A stretch of DNA of 28,331 bases. Origin: UBA8516 sp964434855. Its GTDB lineage: Archaea > Thermoproteota > Nitrososphaeria > Nitrososphaerales > Nitrosopumilaceae. The stretch is taken from positions 1 to 28,331 of the forward strand of contig CAYSWR010000016.1 of NCBI GenBank assembly GCA_964434855.1, in the 5' to 3' direction. A program made the position numbers and the translations under genes. The notes below the pieces were generated by a model. It had not been told where the DNA came from, made no database searches, and worked only from the letters and a program-made list of their open reading frames with translations. Below are positions 16,222 to 24,219 of the stretch, piece by piece. Numbering within the stretch: position 1 is the stretch's first letter; each line of letters starts with the position of its first letter.

Positions 16222-17205
16222 TTATACTAGTGCTGTGTGTTCTTTTTTTGATTTAAGATAATTTAAGATGAAAATAATTATGGCCAATGTGCCGGAGATC
16301 AAAAATAAAACTTCAAGTGTATTAAGAAATGGATTTGATGCTTCATTTGAAGTTTGATTTATGTCAGACATGAAAAAAATATATGAAAATATGAAATAAT
16401 TTGTTGCCCAATGAAGTAAAACTGCTGGAGCTAAACCATGTCTTACATAAACCCATCCTATTATTACGCCACTTATAGCTGCCTGTGCAAACTTGCCCGT
16501 ACTCCAGGGAGAACCAGAAATTATATGTGCTACTCCAAAAAATATTCCTACTACTATGACTAGACCTAATACTTTTTTGTAATTTGTAATTTCTAGATTC
16601 TGCGAGGGATGCCATAATGACTTGAAGAAATTTGCAATTGATATTTTTGTGGCAAACATCGCAAAAAGTGGTAAACCAATAAGAAACATCCTAAATCCTA
16701 TTTCTTCTGTTAATGGTGACGTTGTTATGCGAAAAAACTGAATAAGCTTGTTTTGGATTTCTGGTGGTTCTACAAAGATTCCAAAACTTTGTTGTACGGA
16801 ATCTATAATGACAGACACCACAATTAAGATTGAAAACCATGTTAGCATGCCAAGAAGGTAATTGTTTCTGATAGTGTGCCATCCTTCACTTATTAGAGAA
16901 GAAAGGGCTCTAGAAAAATTAGTTTTAGGACCCAAAAGAGAAACTGCAAACAAAACTAGATACACACACCACACTACAATGAAACCATCCCCAAGCTCGA
17001 ATTGAATTGGAATCTTTAGACCAATGCCAGCAATAAAAACATCAATGCCATCAATAGGAAAATCAAAAATTATTTCCTTACCAATATCTGAGTTAAAGAC
17101 TACATATGCTCCGATAGGAAAGGAAACTATCATCAATCCAAAGATTACTGATGTTAGTGCAGAATATGGTGTAGAAAGAGCCTTGAAGAGTTTATCGATT
17201 TGCAA
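16222..17205 (-). CDS. CPBP (CAAX-like) intramembrane metalloprotease
   Basis: Rce1/CPBP-type polytopic membrane protein of 327 residues with about eight hydrophobic helices. The putative catalytic residues are present: E167-E168 and R172 in LTEEIGFR (EExxxR), H227 in FFGVAH (FxxxH), and H265/N269 in HWATN (HxxxN). Substrates in archaea are unknown to me; prenyl-protein processing is only a family precedent. The start is TTG, five bases after the stop of the aIF1 gene on the same strand, so it is probably translated from the aIF1 transcript. It converges with cofC across one base. Confidence 0.88.
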   Translation of the reverse strand: MQIDKLFKALSTPYSALTSVIFGLMIVSFPIGAYVVFNSDIGKEIIFDFPIDGIDVFIAGIGLKIPIQFELGDGFIVVWCVYLVLFAVSLLGPKTNFSRALSSLISEGWHTIRNNYLLGMLTWFSILIVVSVIIDSVQQSFGIFVEPPEIQNKLIQFFRITTSPLTEEIGFRMFLIGLPLFAMFATKISIANFFKSLWHPSQNLEITNYKKVLGLVIVVGIFFGVAHIISGSPWSTGKFAQAAISGVIIGWVYVRHGLAPAVLLHWATNYFIFSYIFFMSDINQTSNEASNPFLNTLEVLFLISGTLAIIIFILNYLKSKKEHTALV

Positions 17206-17210
17206 ATCAA

Positions 17211-17519
17211 CTAATGTACTTCGATACTGGATTCAGGAAATCCCAACTTTACCAAAGTTCCCTTGATTGTATCTCTATGATCTCCTTGCAGAAGGATGTA
17301 ACCATCTTTTACGGTACCACCACATGCATACTTTGCTTTTAATTCTCTTACCACTTTACCAAGATCATTCATCTTTGGATTTACTCCTTCGATCATGGTT
17401 CCCTTCTTTTTGAATCGTCTTTCCTCTAAGCGAACAACAATCTGAGTAGCATCTTTTTCAAGTTCACCACAGGCGCATAAATCATTAGGAAGTCCGCATG
17501 TATTGCAGATAACCGCCAT
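17211..17519 (-). CDS. sui1: Translation initiation factor aIF1 (SUI1 family)
   Basis: Promotes accurate start-codon selection on the small ribosomal subunit. A short N-terminal cysteine knuckle (CNTCGLPNDLCACG) is followed by the SUI1 fold: QIVVRLEERRFKKKGTMIEGV (about 26-46), ELKAKYACGGTVKDGYILLQGDHRD and the closing LVKLGFPESSIEV. 102 residues is the standard archaeal length. It is the first gene of a probable operon with the CPBP protease and is divergent from the SSSCA1-like gene. Confidence 0.96.
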   Translation of the reverse strand: MAVICNTCGLPNDLCACGELEKDATQIVVRLEERRFKKKGTMIEGVNPKMNDLGKVVRELKAKYACGGTVKDGYILLQGDHRDTIKGTLVKLGFPESSIEVH

Positions 17520-17597
17520 TCAAGATAAAAACTCGCTTTCCCACTATTAAGCCTTGTCCGTATCTATCTTTTTTACTTAGACTTGCAAACAAGATTT

Positions 17598-17918
17598 ATG
17601 TCAAAAGATCTTACCAAAAAAGCTGTAGAGATGCTCCTAAAAGGTGCAACTCTGGTAAGCGATCCCTGCCCTTACTGTAAAGGTGTTCGTGTAATGAAAG
17701 ATGGACACGCACTTTGTGTAAATTGTGGCAGGGAGGCAAAAGAAGAAAACGTTCCTGTACAAGAAAAAACTGAACAAAATACAACACTTGCAAAATTTGA
17801 ACAAAAACTAAAGGCGCTCTCTGAAGAGCTTGAGCATGAAAAAGATCACCAAAAACAGCAACAGATCATGAAATCAATAACCGATCTAATGGCAATAATA
17901 GAGAAACTCAAACAATAG
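17598..17918 (+). CDS. SSSCA1/autoantigen p27-like zinc-ribbon protein
   Basis: The N-terminal LTKKAVEMLLKGATLVSDPCPYC, followed by a second CVNCG, is the Sjogren-syndrome/scleroderma-autoantigen-1 domain, a small zinc ribbon widespread in archaea with unclear function. A coiled-coil tail (about 60-105: LAKFEQKLKALSEELEHEKDHQKQQQ) follows. I chose the ATG at 17598 (106 residues) because homologous N termini begin close to LTKKA; an in-frame TTG at 17583 would add five residues. Sec61-beta follows on the same strand but has its own TATA box. Confidence 0.82.
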   Translation: MSKDLTKKAVEMLLKGATLVSDPCPYCKGVRVMKDGHALCVNCGREAKEENVPVQEKTEQNTTLAKFEQKLKALSEELEHEKDHQKQQQIMKSITDLMAIIEKLKQ

Positions 17919-17927
17919 CGCAAAAAG

Positions 17928-17935
17928 TATTTATG
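17928..17935 (+). promoter_or_regulatory. TATA box for the Sec61-beta/DUF2070 unit
   Basis: TATTTATG is centred about 30 bases before the ATG at 17962. Confidence 0.4.
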
Positions 17936-17961
17936 TAAAAATCTTGCCCTCAAAGACAACC

Positions 17962-18126
17962 ATGAGTAGCAAGAAATCTGCGCCTCTGCCTGCGTCAAGC
18001 GCTGGTCTTTTGAGGTTCTTTGAGGATGAAACTAAGGGGTATCGTGTACGCCCTGAGATAGTAGTATCTATTCCAACTGGTTTAATTGTAATCTCGTGGA
18101 TTCTAAAATTGTTCTTTCTACCATGA
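17962..18126 (+). CDS. secG: Sec61-beta (SecG) subunit of the protein-conducting channel
   Basis: A 54-residue tail-anchored subunit of the SecYEG/Sec61 translocon. The hallmark is the cytosolic segment LLRFFEDETKGYRVRPEIVV just before a single helix (IPTGLIVISWILKLFF), with a short flexible Ser/Ala/Pro-rich N terminus. An ATG start is chosen over a TTG six codons upstream because family proteins start just before the SxxGLxRFF segment. Its TGA overlaps the DUF2070 ATG (ATGA), linking the two genes. Confidence 0.94.
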   Translation: MSSKKSAPLPASSAGLLRFFEDETKGYRVRPEIVVSIPTGLIVISWILKLFFLP

Positions 18127-19859
18127 CCGAAAACGCCGATAATGTATCTCGCATTCATAAGAGATACTCGTTGACTCTGCTTACTCCTTCCTCCCCCTAT
18201 CTTTCTCTTTTTGTCTCTGTTGTTGTTGTATCAATACTTGTATTACTTGCAGAGCTTGCTTATTTTGAAAACTATGACAAGTTTTTCATACATATGTTTG
18301 TAGCAATAGGCGCACTACTTGCCACACAAATTATTGATGCCCGTTTCTTGCACACAGAAAAATCTAAAGTCAGACACATCTCCGGATTTGGAAGTCTTTT
18401 ATGGCTTGTAACAGCATTAGGTGGTTTAATTTCTATACCTGTATTTTCTAAACCAGAACTTTTACCAATATATCTTACTGAAGGAATGTTTTTGTTTGCA
18501 AGTTTTAGAATAGGAATCTTTACTTCAGTTATTGGTGCAAAAGTAAAACTAGCTTGGGCAATCTGTTTGATACAACCACTTGCAATGTTTTTGGCAATCA
18601 TTCCATCCAAGTTTTGGATTCCGATGCTTACTGACTTGCAAGCAATTGGATACGGAATTGTCTTTTTAGTAGTCGGAACAGTTTGGACCATAATAACAGA
18701 CAGAGCTGGTGGTCCCAACGTTCCACGCACACATAAGGTATTACAAGCATACATTGCAGCATGGACACAAAACGATCCTTCCAAGATGGAACGCTTGATA
18801 GAAGAGCGCTCTCAACCATCCAAAGTGTCGACATTTCAAATTAGATTCAAGACAAGAGACAATGAGTTTCGACTCGTTTTACCAGATGTTCACCCTGGAC
18901 CATTTCATCCAATAGGTGGAAGTAACATTCCATATCAGATATACAAAAACCTGAACTCGTCTGCAATGGTAATGCACAGCATTTCTGATCACTCACTAAA
19001 TCTACCGTCAAAATCTCAAGTTGATACATACTTGGCTAGCTTCGCAAAAAGCTCTGTTTTAGATCAAGGCAATAAATGCACAAAACCTGTCACTGTGCAG
19101 GTAAACAAAGCAAGAACGGTTGGCCTGTTGTTTGACAAGACAGCTGTTCTTATCTTGTCACTTTCTCCTTACGGAATGGAAGATATTCCACTTTATGTAA
19201 AAAATGAATTAGATCAATATGCAACAAATCGTGGATTTGACAAACTCTTAATTATTGACAGTCACAATGCAATGGGCGAAGAGATATCGCCAAATGATGC
19301 AGACGATCTTTTCAAAGCAGCAAAATCAAACCTTGATACTTTGATGACAAAAGAAACATTGCCACTAGAAATAGGATATGCAAACTTGGAGAATCGAAAA
19401 ATCCTTGCAGATGACCTTGGTCCTGGTGGAATTGGCATCTTGTGCATGAAAATAGGAAATGAGAAATTCTTTCTTGGATGGTCAGACTCTAATAACATGC
19501 AAAGTGGTTTTCGAGAAGAAATTGTAAACGCTCTTTCAAAAAATGGGTACACCTTGATTGAAATGTGCACATCTGACACCCATTATAAAACAAAAGAGGC
19601 AAGAAACAAACACGGCTACTTTACATTTGGTAGCCTGTCTACGCCTCAGGACGCATCTTCATGGTACCTAGATCTGGCTAAAAAAGCAGAACAGAACATT
19701 TCTGAGGCTTCATTTGAAGCACTACAACATCAAACTGATGTCAAAATTATGGGAACCACACTTCTTGAGGATTATTCGAAATCGCTTGACCGTACAATGA
19801 GAATTACACAGGTTTTTTTGATAGGAACTACGATCTTCTTTTTCTTAACTATGTTCTAG
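18123..19859 (+). CDS. DUF2070 family polytopic membrane protein
   Basis: 578 residues. The N-terminal third (about 35-190) has six or so transmembrane helices; the rest is a soluble domain, closed by a final helix at the C terminus (about 560-576). The soluble part carries strongly motif-like segments: LPDVHPGPFHPIGGSNIPY, ISDHSLNLPSKSQ, LIIDSHNAMGEE and DLGPGGIG. They are rich in Asp, His and Gly and suggest a metal-dependent or phosphate-handling site (inference). DUF2070 has no established function that I know of. The ATG overlaps the Sec61-beta stop; an upstream in-frame GTG at 18096 lies inside secG and is less likely. Its 3' end overlaps the convergent nuclease gene by 15 bases. Confidence 0.85.
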   Translation: MTENADNVSRIHKRYSLTLLTPSSPYLSLFVSVVVVSILVLLAELAYFENYDKFFIHMFVAIGALLATQIIDARFLHTEKSKVRHISGFGSLLWLVTALGGLISIPVFSKPELLPIYLTEGMFLFASFRIGIFTSVIGAKVKLAWAICLIQPLAMFLAIIPSKFWIPMLTDLQAIGYGIVFLVVGTVWTIITDRAGGPNVPRTHKVLQAYIAAWTQNDPSKMERLIEERSQPSKVSTFQIRFKTRDNEFRLVLPDVHPGPFHPIGGSNIPYQIYKNLNSSAMVMHSISDHSLNLPSKSQVDTYLASFAKSSVLDQGNKCTKPVTVQVNKARTVGLLFDKTAVLILSLSPYGMEDIPLYVKNELDQYATNRGFDKLLIIDSHNAMGEEISPNDADDLFKAAKSNLDTLMTKETLPLEIGYANLENRKILADDLGPGGIGILCMKIGNEKFFLGWSDSNNMQSGFREEIVNALSKNGYTLIEMCTSDTHYKTKEARNKHGYFTFGSLSTPQDASSWYLDLAKKAEQNISEASFEALQHQTDVKIMGTTLLEDYSKSLDRTMRITQVFLIGTTIFFFLTMF

Positions 19860-20480
19860 TGTATTAAGATCATCTAGATTTCCGTAAAACTCTTCACAGA
19901 AAGAACTAAGCTGTAAAATTGGTATGATTGGAACTTTGTCTATAAACCTTATCTCTTCTTGATATAAAGTGACGATTGCAGGAATTGCTACCTTGACATT
20001 TTCGGTTTTAAGAAAACGCTTTGTTCTTTCTATCTGTTTTTTTACTGCTTTTTCTAAAGATGACTGACTAGCTCTTTTCCAGTGCTTACAATCAATTAGT
20101 ATTGCAACATCGGATTTTACACCTATCACATCTATCTGCATTCTTGGTTTTGTTAAAATTAGATTTCTTGTTGTTTCAAACGCGCTGGCATCTAAAATTT
20201 CTGCAGCAAGCGATTCGAAATCTTTCCAGTCAAGTGATCTTGAAACTTCATCAACAGATGCGCCCATCCGTATTGCTAAAAGACATGTCTTTAGTCTGTC
20301 ATTTTCATCAAAGAAAACTTGGTGTTCCTCATATGTTCCTATTCCATTTTGTAAGAAACTATCAAGCATCGTTCTAGCAGTCTTTTCATCAGTTCTTGTG
20401 ACCACGGAAAAACCCTTGATTGACATGCCTCCGGGAATTATTCCGTTAATTCCTCTAACTAGAGTTTGAAGATTCAACAA
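19845..20480 (-). CDS. Mrr-like PD-(D/E)XK nuclease with N-terminal helix-turn-helix-like region
   Basis: 211 residues. The first half (1-75) looks like a winged-helix segment (KTARTMLDSFLQNGIGTYEE). The second half is a restriction-endonuclease-like core: FESLAAEIL (E89), MQIDVIG (D117) and IDCKHWKR (D130, K132), the E...D...DxK pattern of the PD-(D/E)XK fold, as in Mrr and archaeal resolvases. No methyltransferase or restriction subunit is nearby, so a repair or recombination role is more likely than restriction (inference). The start is TTG: no in-frame ATG lies between the upstream TAA and residue 19, and a TATA box sits 24 bases upstream. Confidence 0.78.
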   Translation of the reverse strand: MLNLQTLVRGINGIIPGGMSIKGFSVVTRTDEKTARTMLDSFLQNGIGTYEEHQVFFDENDRLKTCLLAIRMGASVDEVSRSLDWKDFESLAAEILDASAFETTRNLILTKPRMQIDVIGVKSDVAILIDCKHWKRASQSSLEKAVKKQIERTKRFLKTENVKVAIPAIVTLYQEEIRFIDKVPIIPILQLSSFCEEFYGNLDDLNTLEHS

Positions 20481-20499
20481 GACTGATTTTCTTATTCTA

Positions 20500-20508
20500 T
20501 TATATACA
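20500..20508 (-). promoter_or_regulatory. TATA box for the Mrr-like nuclease
   Basis: TGTATATAA on the minus strand, centred 24 bases before the TTG at 20480. Confidence 0.45.
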
Positions 20509-20635
20509 TTTTAATAATAAATGATAAAACTGGTAAAATTTGGCAAGATCGATGTTCCAAGTATTTAACATATTTGTAATGCAATAAGCTCAGTTCTTAT
20601 CAATACTATAGTGAACCACATCATAACCAAAGAAG

Positions 20636-20643
20636 ATTAAATA
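20636..20643 (+). promoter_or_regulatory. TATA box for the ABC transporter operon
   Basis: ATTAAATA, centred about 25 bases before the ATG at 20665, consistent with a leaderless operon start. Confidence 0.5.
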
Positions 20644-20664
20644 CAGTTTCTATCAGTTCAATTC

Positions 20665-23130
20665 ATGAAGCTAGTGCTAGTTACAATATTGTCTGTCTTT
20701 GTTTTAGGCTCACTAGTTGCTTTTGCTGACAGGGGAACCTTTGTTGATAAAATACAGTTTATTCAATATACTGACGAAAACACAGCCCTAGAAGAGGTGA
20801 AAAATGGAAACTTGGACATTTATTATTCTAGAGTTTCTTCGGACAGAATTGAGGACGCCAAATCAAGGGAAGGACTGCAGGTCTTTCAGTCAACAGGTGG
20901 ATCTTATAGCATTCTTGTAAATCCTGCAAAATCTGATAAATTCAATCCCTTTTCTCTAAATGAGGTTAGATTTGCACTCAATTATTTAATAGACAGAGAA
21001 TTAATTGTAAACGAATTGCTAGGTGGGTACGGAACCACGATGATATCTGCATATACTCCCTTTGATCCTGACTATCTTCTAGTTTTAGAGGATCTTGAAT
21101 CATTTAACTTTAGATATAATCCTAAACTTGCAGAAGAAATGATTTCTAATGCTCTAGTCAAAGCTGGAGCTGAAAAAATTGATAACAAATGGTTTTATGA
21201 TTCAAAACCAATCGAAGTTGTCGTTTTTATCAGAAGTGATGATCAGGTGCGCAAATCAATTGGAGAAATTCTCTCATCACAACTAAAAAAAATTGGGTTT
21301 ACTGTAAAAAAAGACTTTGGGGATCTGAACAAGGCATTTTCTGTAGTTTATGGAAGCGATCCTGCTGAGCAGAAATGGAATATTTACACTGAGGGATGGG
21401 CAGGAAAAAGTGCGTTTGTAAAATATGACTCTCTTACTTTGGCCCAGATGTATTCTCCGTGGTACTCTAACATGCCTGGATTTAACAGTCCGTCATACTG
21501 GAATTACAAGAATGATTACATTGATTCTTTGTCAATGAATATATTCACTGGTAATTTTACCTCGGCACAAGAACGAGCTGATCTTTTGAAAAAAGCGATA
21601 AGCGATGGAGTAAAAGAATCTGTAAGAATATTTCTTGCAAGTAAAATTGATCAATATGTTTCAAATGACAAAATTACAGGAATAGTAAATGACTTTGGTG
21701 CTGGTGTGCCAAGTAGGTTCACACCAATTAACGCACAAAGTGATTCCGACTTGATAACAATTGGAGTAAAACAGATCTACCAAGGCGCATGGAATCCAAT
21801 AGGTGGGATGACTGATCTTTACAGCAGGGTAATATGGGATACTGTTTCTGATCCTGGAATATTCAAACATCCCTATACTGGAGTTAGTATTCCAATTAGG
21901 ACACAATGGCATGTAGAGACCGCCGGACCAACTGGACAACTTATAGTTCCTGACGATGCAATAATGTGGGATGCAGCTAAACAAAGCTGGGTTGAGGTAG
22001 GACAGGGAAATCAAGCCACAAGTAAGGTTACATTTGATCTAAATTTTAGTAACTGGCACAATGGCCAACCAATGGATATGAATGATATCATGTATTCGAT
22101 TTACTTTTTGTATGAATGGGGATCTGAACCACAAGAAGATGACAAAACTTTTGATTCTGAATATTCACCAAAAGCATATCAGGCTGCACAAACACTTGTT
22201 GCAGTAAGAGCGATTGACAAAGATACCATCGAAGTGTATCAAAATTATTGGCACTTTGATGACGCAGAGATTGCAGATTCTGCAGGAGTATGGACCAGTA
22301 TGCCTTGGGAAATAATGTCAGCAATGGAAAAATCTGTAATGGAAGGTAAGGCCGCGTTTTCAAGATCAAATTCTTTGGGTAATAACATCGAATGGCTTTC
22401 GTTGCTTGTGCCAAATGATGCAAACATGATAAAATCAGATCTTGAAGAATTCAAACAAGCAAACTTTGTTCCACCTGCACTTGCAACTTTTGAATCTGAT
22501 CCTTCATACTATGATTCAAGATATGATTCCACAATATCATGGATTACACAAAAAAATCACGCAATAATCAGCAACGGTCCATTTTATCTTGAGAACTATT
22601 CGCCGGAAGCAAGAACTATAACAATCAGGGCCTTTGATGATCCAACGTATCCATTTGAGGCAGGACACTGGAAAGAATTTGCAAACGTCAAACTTTCTAA
22701 AATAAATCGTGTTGATGTGCCAGATGTTGTATCAGTAGGAAAAGAGTTAACAATTCCTGTATTTGTTAATGACGAGTCTACAATTTACTATTATTTTATA
22801 AATGCTGACAACAAAGTTGTTGCATCTGGTACAAAAAAGTCTGAGAACAACAAAATCGATATCACCTTATCAAAAGATCAAACTGCACTTTTTAGTGTAG
22901 GTGCAAATGACTTGAAAATATTTACAGTATCAGACTCTGCATTGCGACCTGACATATTACGCACTAGCTTTTTGGGAATAAATGGAGAATACGTAGCACT
23001 TCCTGAAACATTGAATACCGATTCAGGAGTCTTGCCTGTAGAACAAGACTATGTTATACCAGTAATTGCAATTGTTGCAATAATGATAGGAATTTTCATT
23101 ATACTAAAAAGAAAAAGGAAACAACACTAG
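20665..23130 (+). CDS. ABC transporter substrate-binding protein, family 5, apparently circularly permuted, membrane-anchored
   Basis: Captures a peptide or similar ligand outside the cell for the permeases that follow. A signal peptide (1-21) precedes residues 27-350, which match the part that is normally C-terminal in DppA/OppA proteins: ALEEVKNGNLDIYYS, then FNPFSLNEVRFALNYLIDRE near 92-110, PKLAEEMISNALVKAG, and the lobe ending before 362. Residues 363-680 match the normally N-terminal part: LITIGVKQIYQGAWNPIGG, VTFDLNFSNWHNGQPMDMND near 455, and ISNGPFYLENY near 633. A beta-rich Ig-like domain (about 690-785) and a C-terminal helix with basic tail (about 793-821, KRKRKQH) tether it to the membrane. 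At 821 residues it is longer than the usual 500-600. The substrate is unknown. Confidence 0.88.
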   Translation: MKLVLVTILSVFVLGSLVAFADRGTFVDKIQFIQYTDENTALEEVKNGNLDIYYSRVSSDRIEDAKSREGLQVFQSTGGSYSILVNPAKSDKFNPFSLNEVRFALNYLIDRELIVNELLGGYGTTMISAYTPFDPDYLLVLEDLESFNFRYNPKLAEEMISNALVKAGAEKIDNKWFYDSKPIEVVVFIRSDDQVRKSIGEILSSQLKKIGFTVKKDFGDLNKAFSVVYGSDPAEQKWNIYTEGWAGKSAFVKYDSLTLAQMYSPWYSNMPGFNSPSYWNYKNDYIDSLSMNIFTGNFTSAQERADLLKKAISDGVKESVRIFLASKIDQYVSNDKITGIVNDFGAGVPSRFTPINAQSDSDLITIGVKQIYQGAWNPIGGMTDLYSRVIWDTVSDPGIFKHPYTGVSIPIRTQWHVETAGPTGQLIVPDDAIMWDAAKQSWVEVGQGNQATSKVTFDLNFSNWHNGQPMDMNDIMYSIYFLYEWGSEPQEDDKTFDSEYSPKAYQAAQTLVAVRAIDKDTIEVYQNYWHFDDAEIADSAGVWTSMPWEIMSAMEKSVMEGKAAFSRSNSLGNNIEWLSLLVPNDANMIKSDLEEFKQANFVPPALATFESDPSYYDSRYDSTISWITQKNHAIISNGPFYLENYSPEARTITIRAFDDPTYPFEAGHWKEFANVKLSKINRVDVPDVVSVGKELTIPVFVNDESTIYYYFINADNKVVASGTKKSENNKIDITLSKDQTALFSVGANDLKIFTVSDSALRPDILRTSFLGINGEYVALPETLNTDSGVLPVEQDYVIPVIAIVAIMIGIFIILKRKRKQH

Positions 23131-23166
23131 CTATGTTATTAACTATATGTAGTAAATAATGACAAA

Positions 23167-24219
23167 ATGAGCTTCAAGCGATATTTTCTGACTAGGGCAG
23201 TAACGATGTTTGGTGTTCTCATGGCTACACTTCTAGTTACAATAGCACTTGTTGGCTCTAACATGGATACCATTCTAAAACAAAGTGTGGCCTTTGAAAT
23301 AAGACAACAAGTTACTGACAATAAAGCACTGGTTGAGAGCTTTGCCAGTCCAGACGAACTTGATTCTTTTATATCAGCCCAAATTGATCAGAGAACCAAG
23401 GCACTTGGCCTTGATGAGCCTTGGTACTCTCCACCGCGACTAGGACTAACTGTTTACAAAATATTGATTCTCGATTTTGGTCATGCAACATTTCTAACAA
23501 GCGATTCTGGCTCATCTGATGTCAAAGACATTTTGCTTGAAAAACTTCCAAGAACGATTTTACTTTTTACTACCGCCACTGTGATTATTTCTTTGATTGG
23601 AATATTTCTTGGCGCACTTTCTGCGAGTAAGCTAAATTCAAAACTTGATAGATTGACTTCGACTTTTGCTATCATAAGCAGTAGCTTTCCTGTCTGGTGG
23701 ATAGGAATGCTGATGATCTTTGTCTTTGCATTTGAATATCAGATATTTCCTGCAAGAGCAACACCACTGATCCCTGCCACTGATCCAGGATATATTGGAG
23801 CATTGTTGTACCACATGACACTCCCACTTATCGCACTAGTATTGATTGGATTTGGTTCATGGGCTTATCTAGTTCGAAACTTTATGATTGGAGTCTTACA
23901 AGAAGATTTTGTAACTGCAAAAAGAGCTATTGGGATTCCGGAAAAAAAAATACTTTATAGACATGCGCTAAAAAATGCAGCACCGCCAATTGTTACAGTT
24001 CTTGCACTAAGCCTTTCAGGCTCACTTGGTGGTGCAATAATTACAGAAGCAGTATTTGATTGGCCTGGCATGGGACGACTCTACTATGAGGCAATTAATG
24101 TTTTAGACTTGCCTGTGATAATTGGTGCAACATACGTGCTGACTGCATTTTTTCTTGCAAGCATATTTTTGGCTGATATTTTGTATGGCTATTTCGATCC
24201 AAGGGTGAGGACAGGATGA
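23167..24219 (+). CDS. ABC transporter permease, DppB/OppB type
   Basis: First membrane subunit of a peptide/nickel-type importer. 350 residues with a first helix at about 11-30, the family loop ending LGLDEPWY...LDFGHATF, then five helices. The EAA-type motif that docks the ATPase is AKRAIGIPEKKILYRHALKNAAPPIVT near 257-283, followed by AIITEAVFDWPGMGRLYYEAI, a strong DppB hallmark. It lies 36 bases after the binding-protein gene and overlaps the second permease by four bases. Confidence 0.93.
   Translation: MSFKRYFLTRAVTMFGVLMATLLVTIALVGSNMDTILKQSVAFEIRQQVTDNKALVESFASPDELDSFISAQIDQRTKALGLDEPWYSPPRLGLTVYKILILDFGHATFLTSDSGSSDVKDILLEKLPRTILLFTTATVIISLIGIFLGALSASKLNSKLDRLTSTFAIISSSFPVWWIGMLMIFVFAFEYQIFPARATPLIPATDPGYIGALLYHMTLPLIALVLIGFGSWAYLVRNFMIGVLQEDFVTAKRAIGIPEKKILYRHALKNAAPPIVTVLALSLSGSLGGAIITEAVFDWPGMGRLYYEAINVLDLPVIIGATYVLTAFFLASIFLADILYGYFDPRVRTG

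Noticed and set aside
18096..18122. Upstream GTG start for the DUF2070 gene
   Set aside because: It lies within secG coding sequence, and the ATGA overlap with the secG stop is the more usual arrangement.
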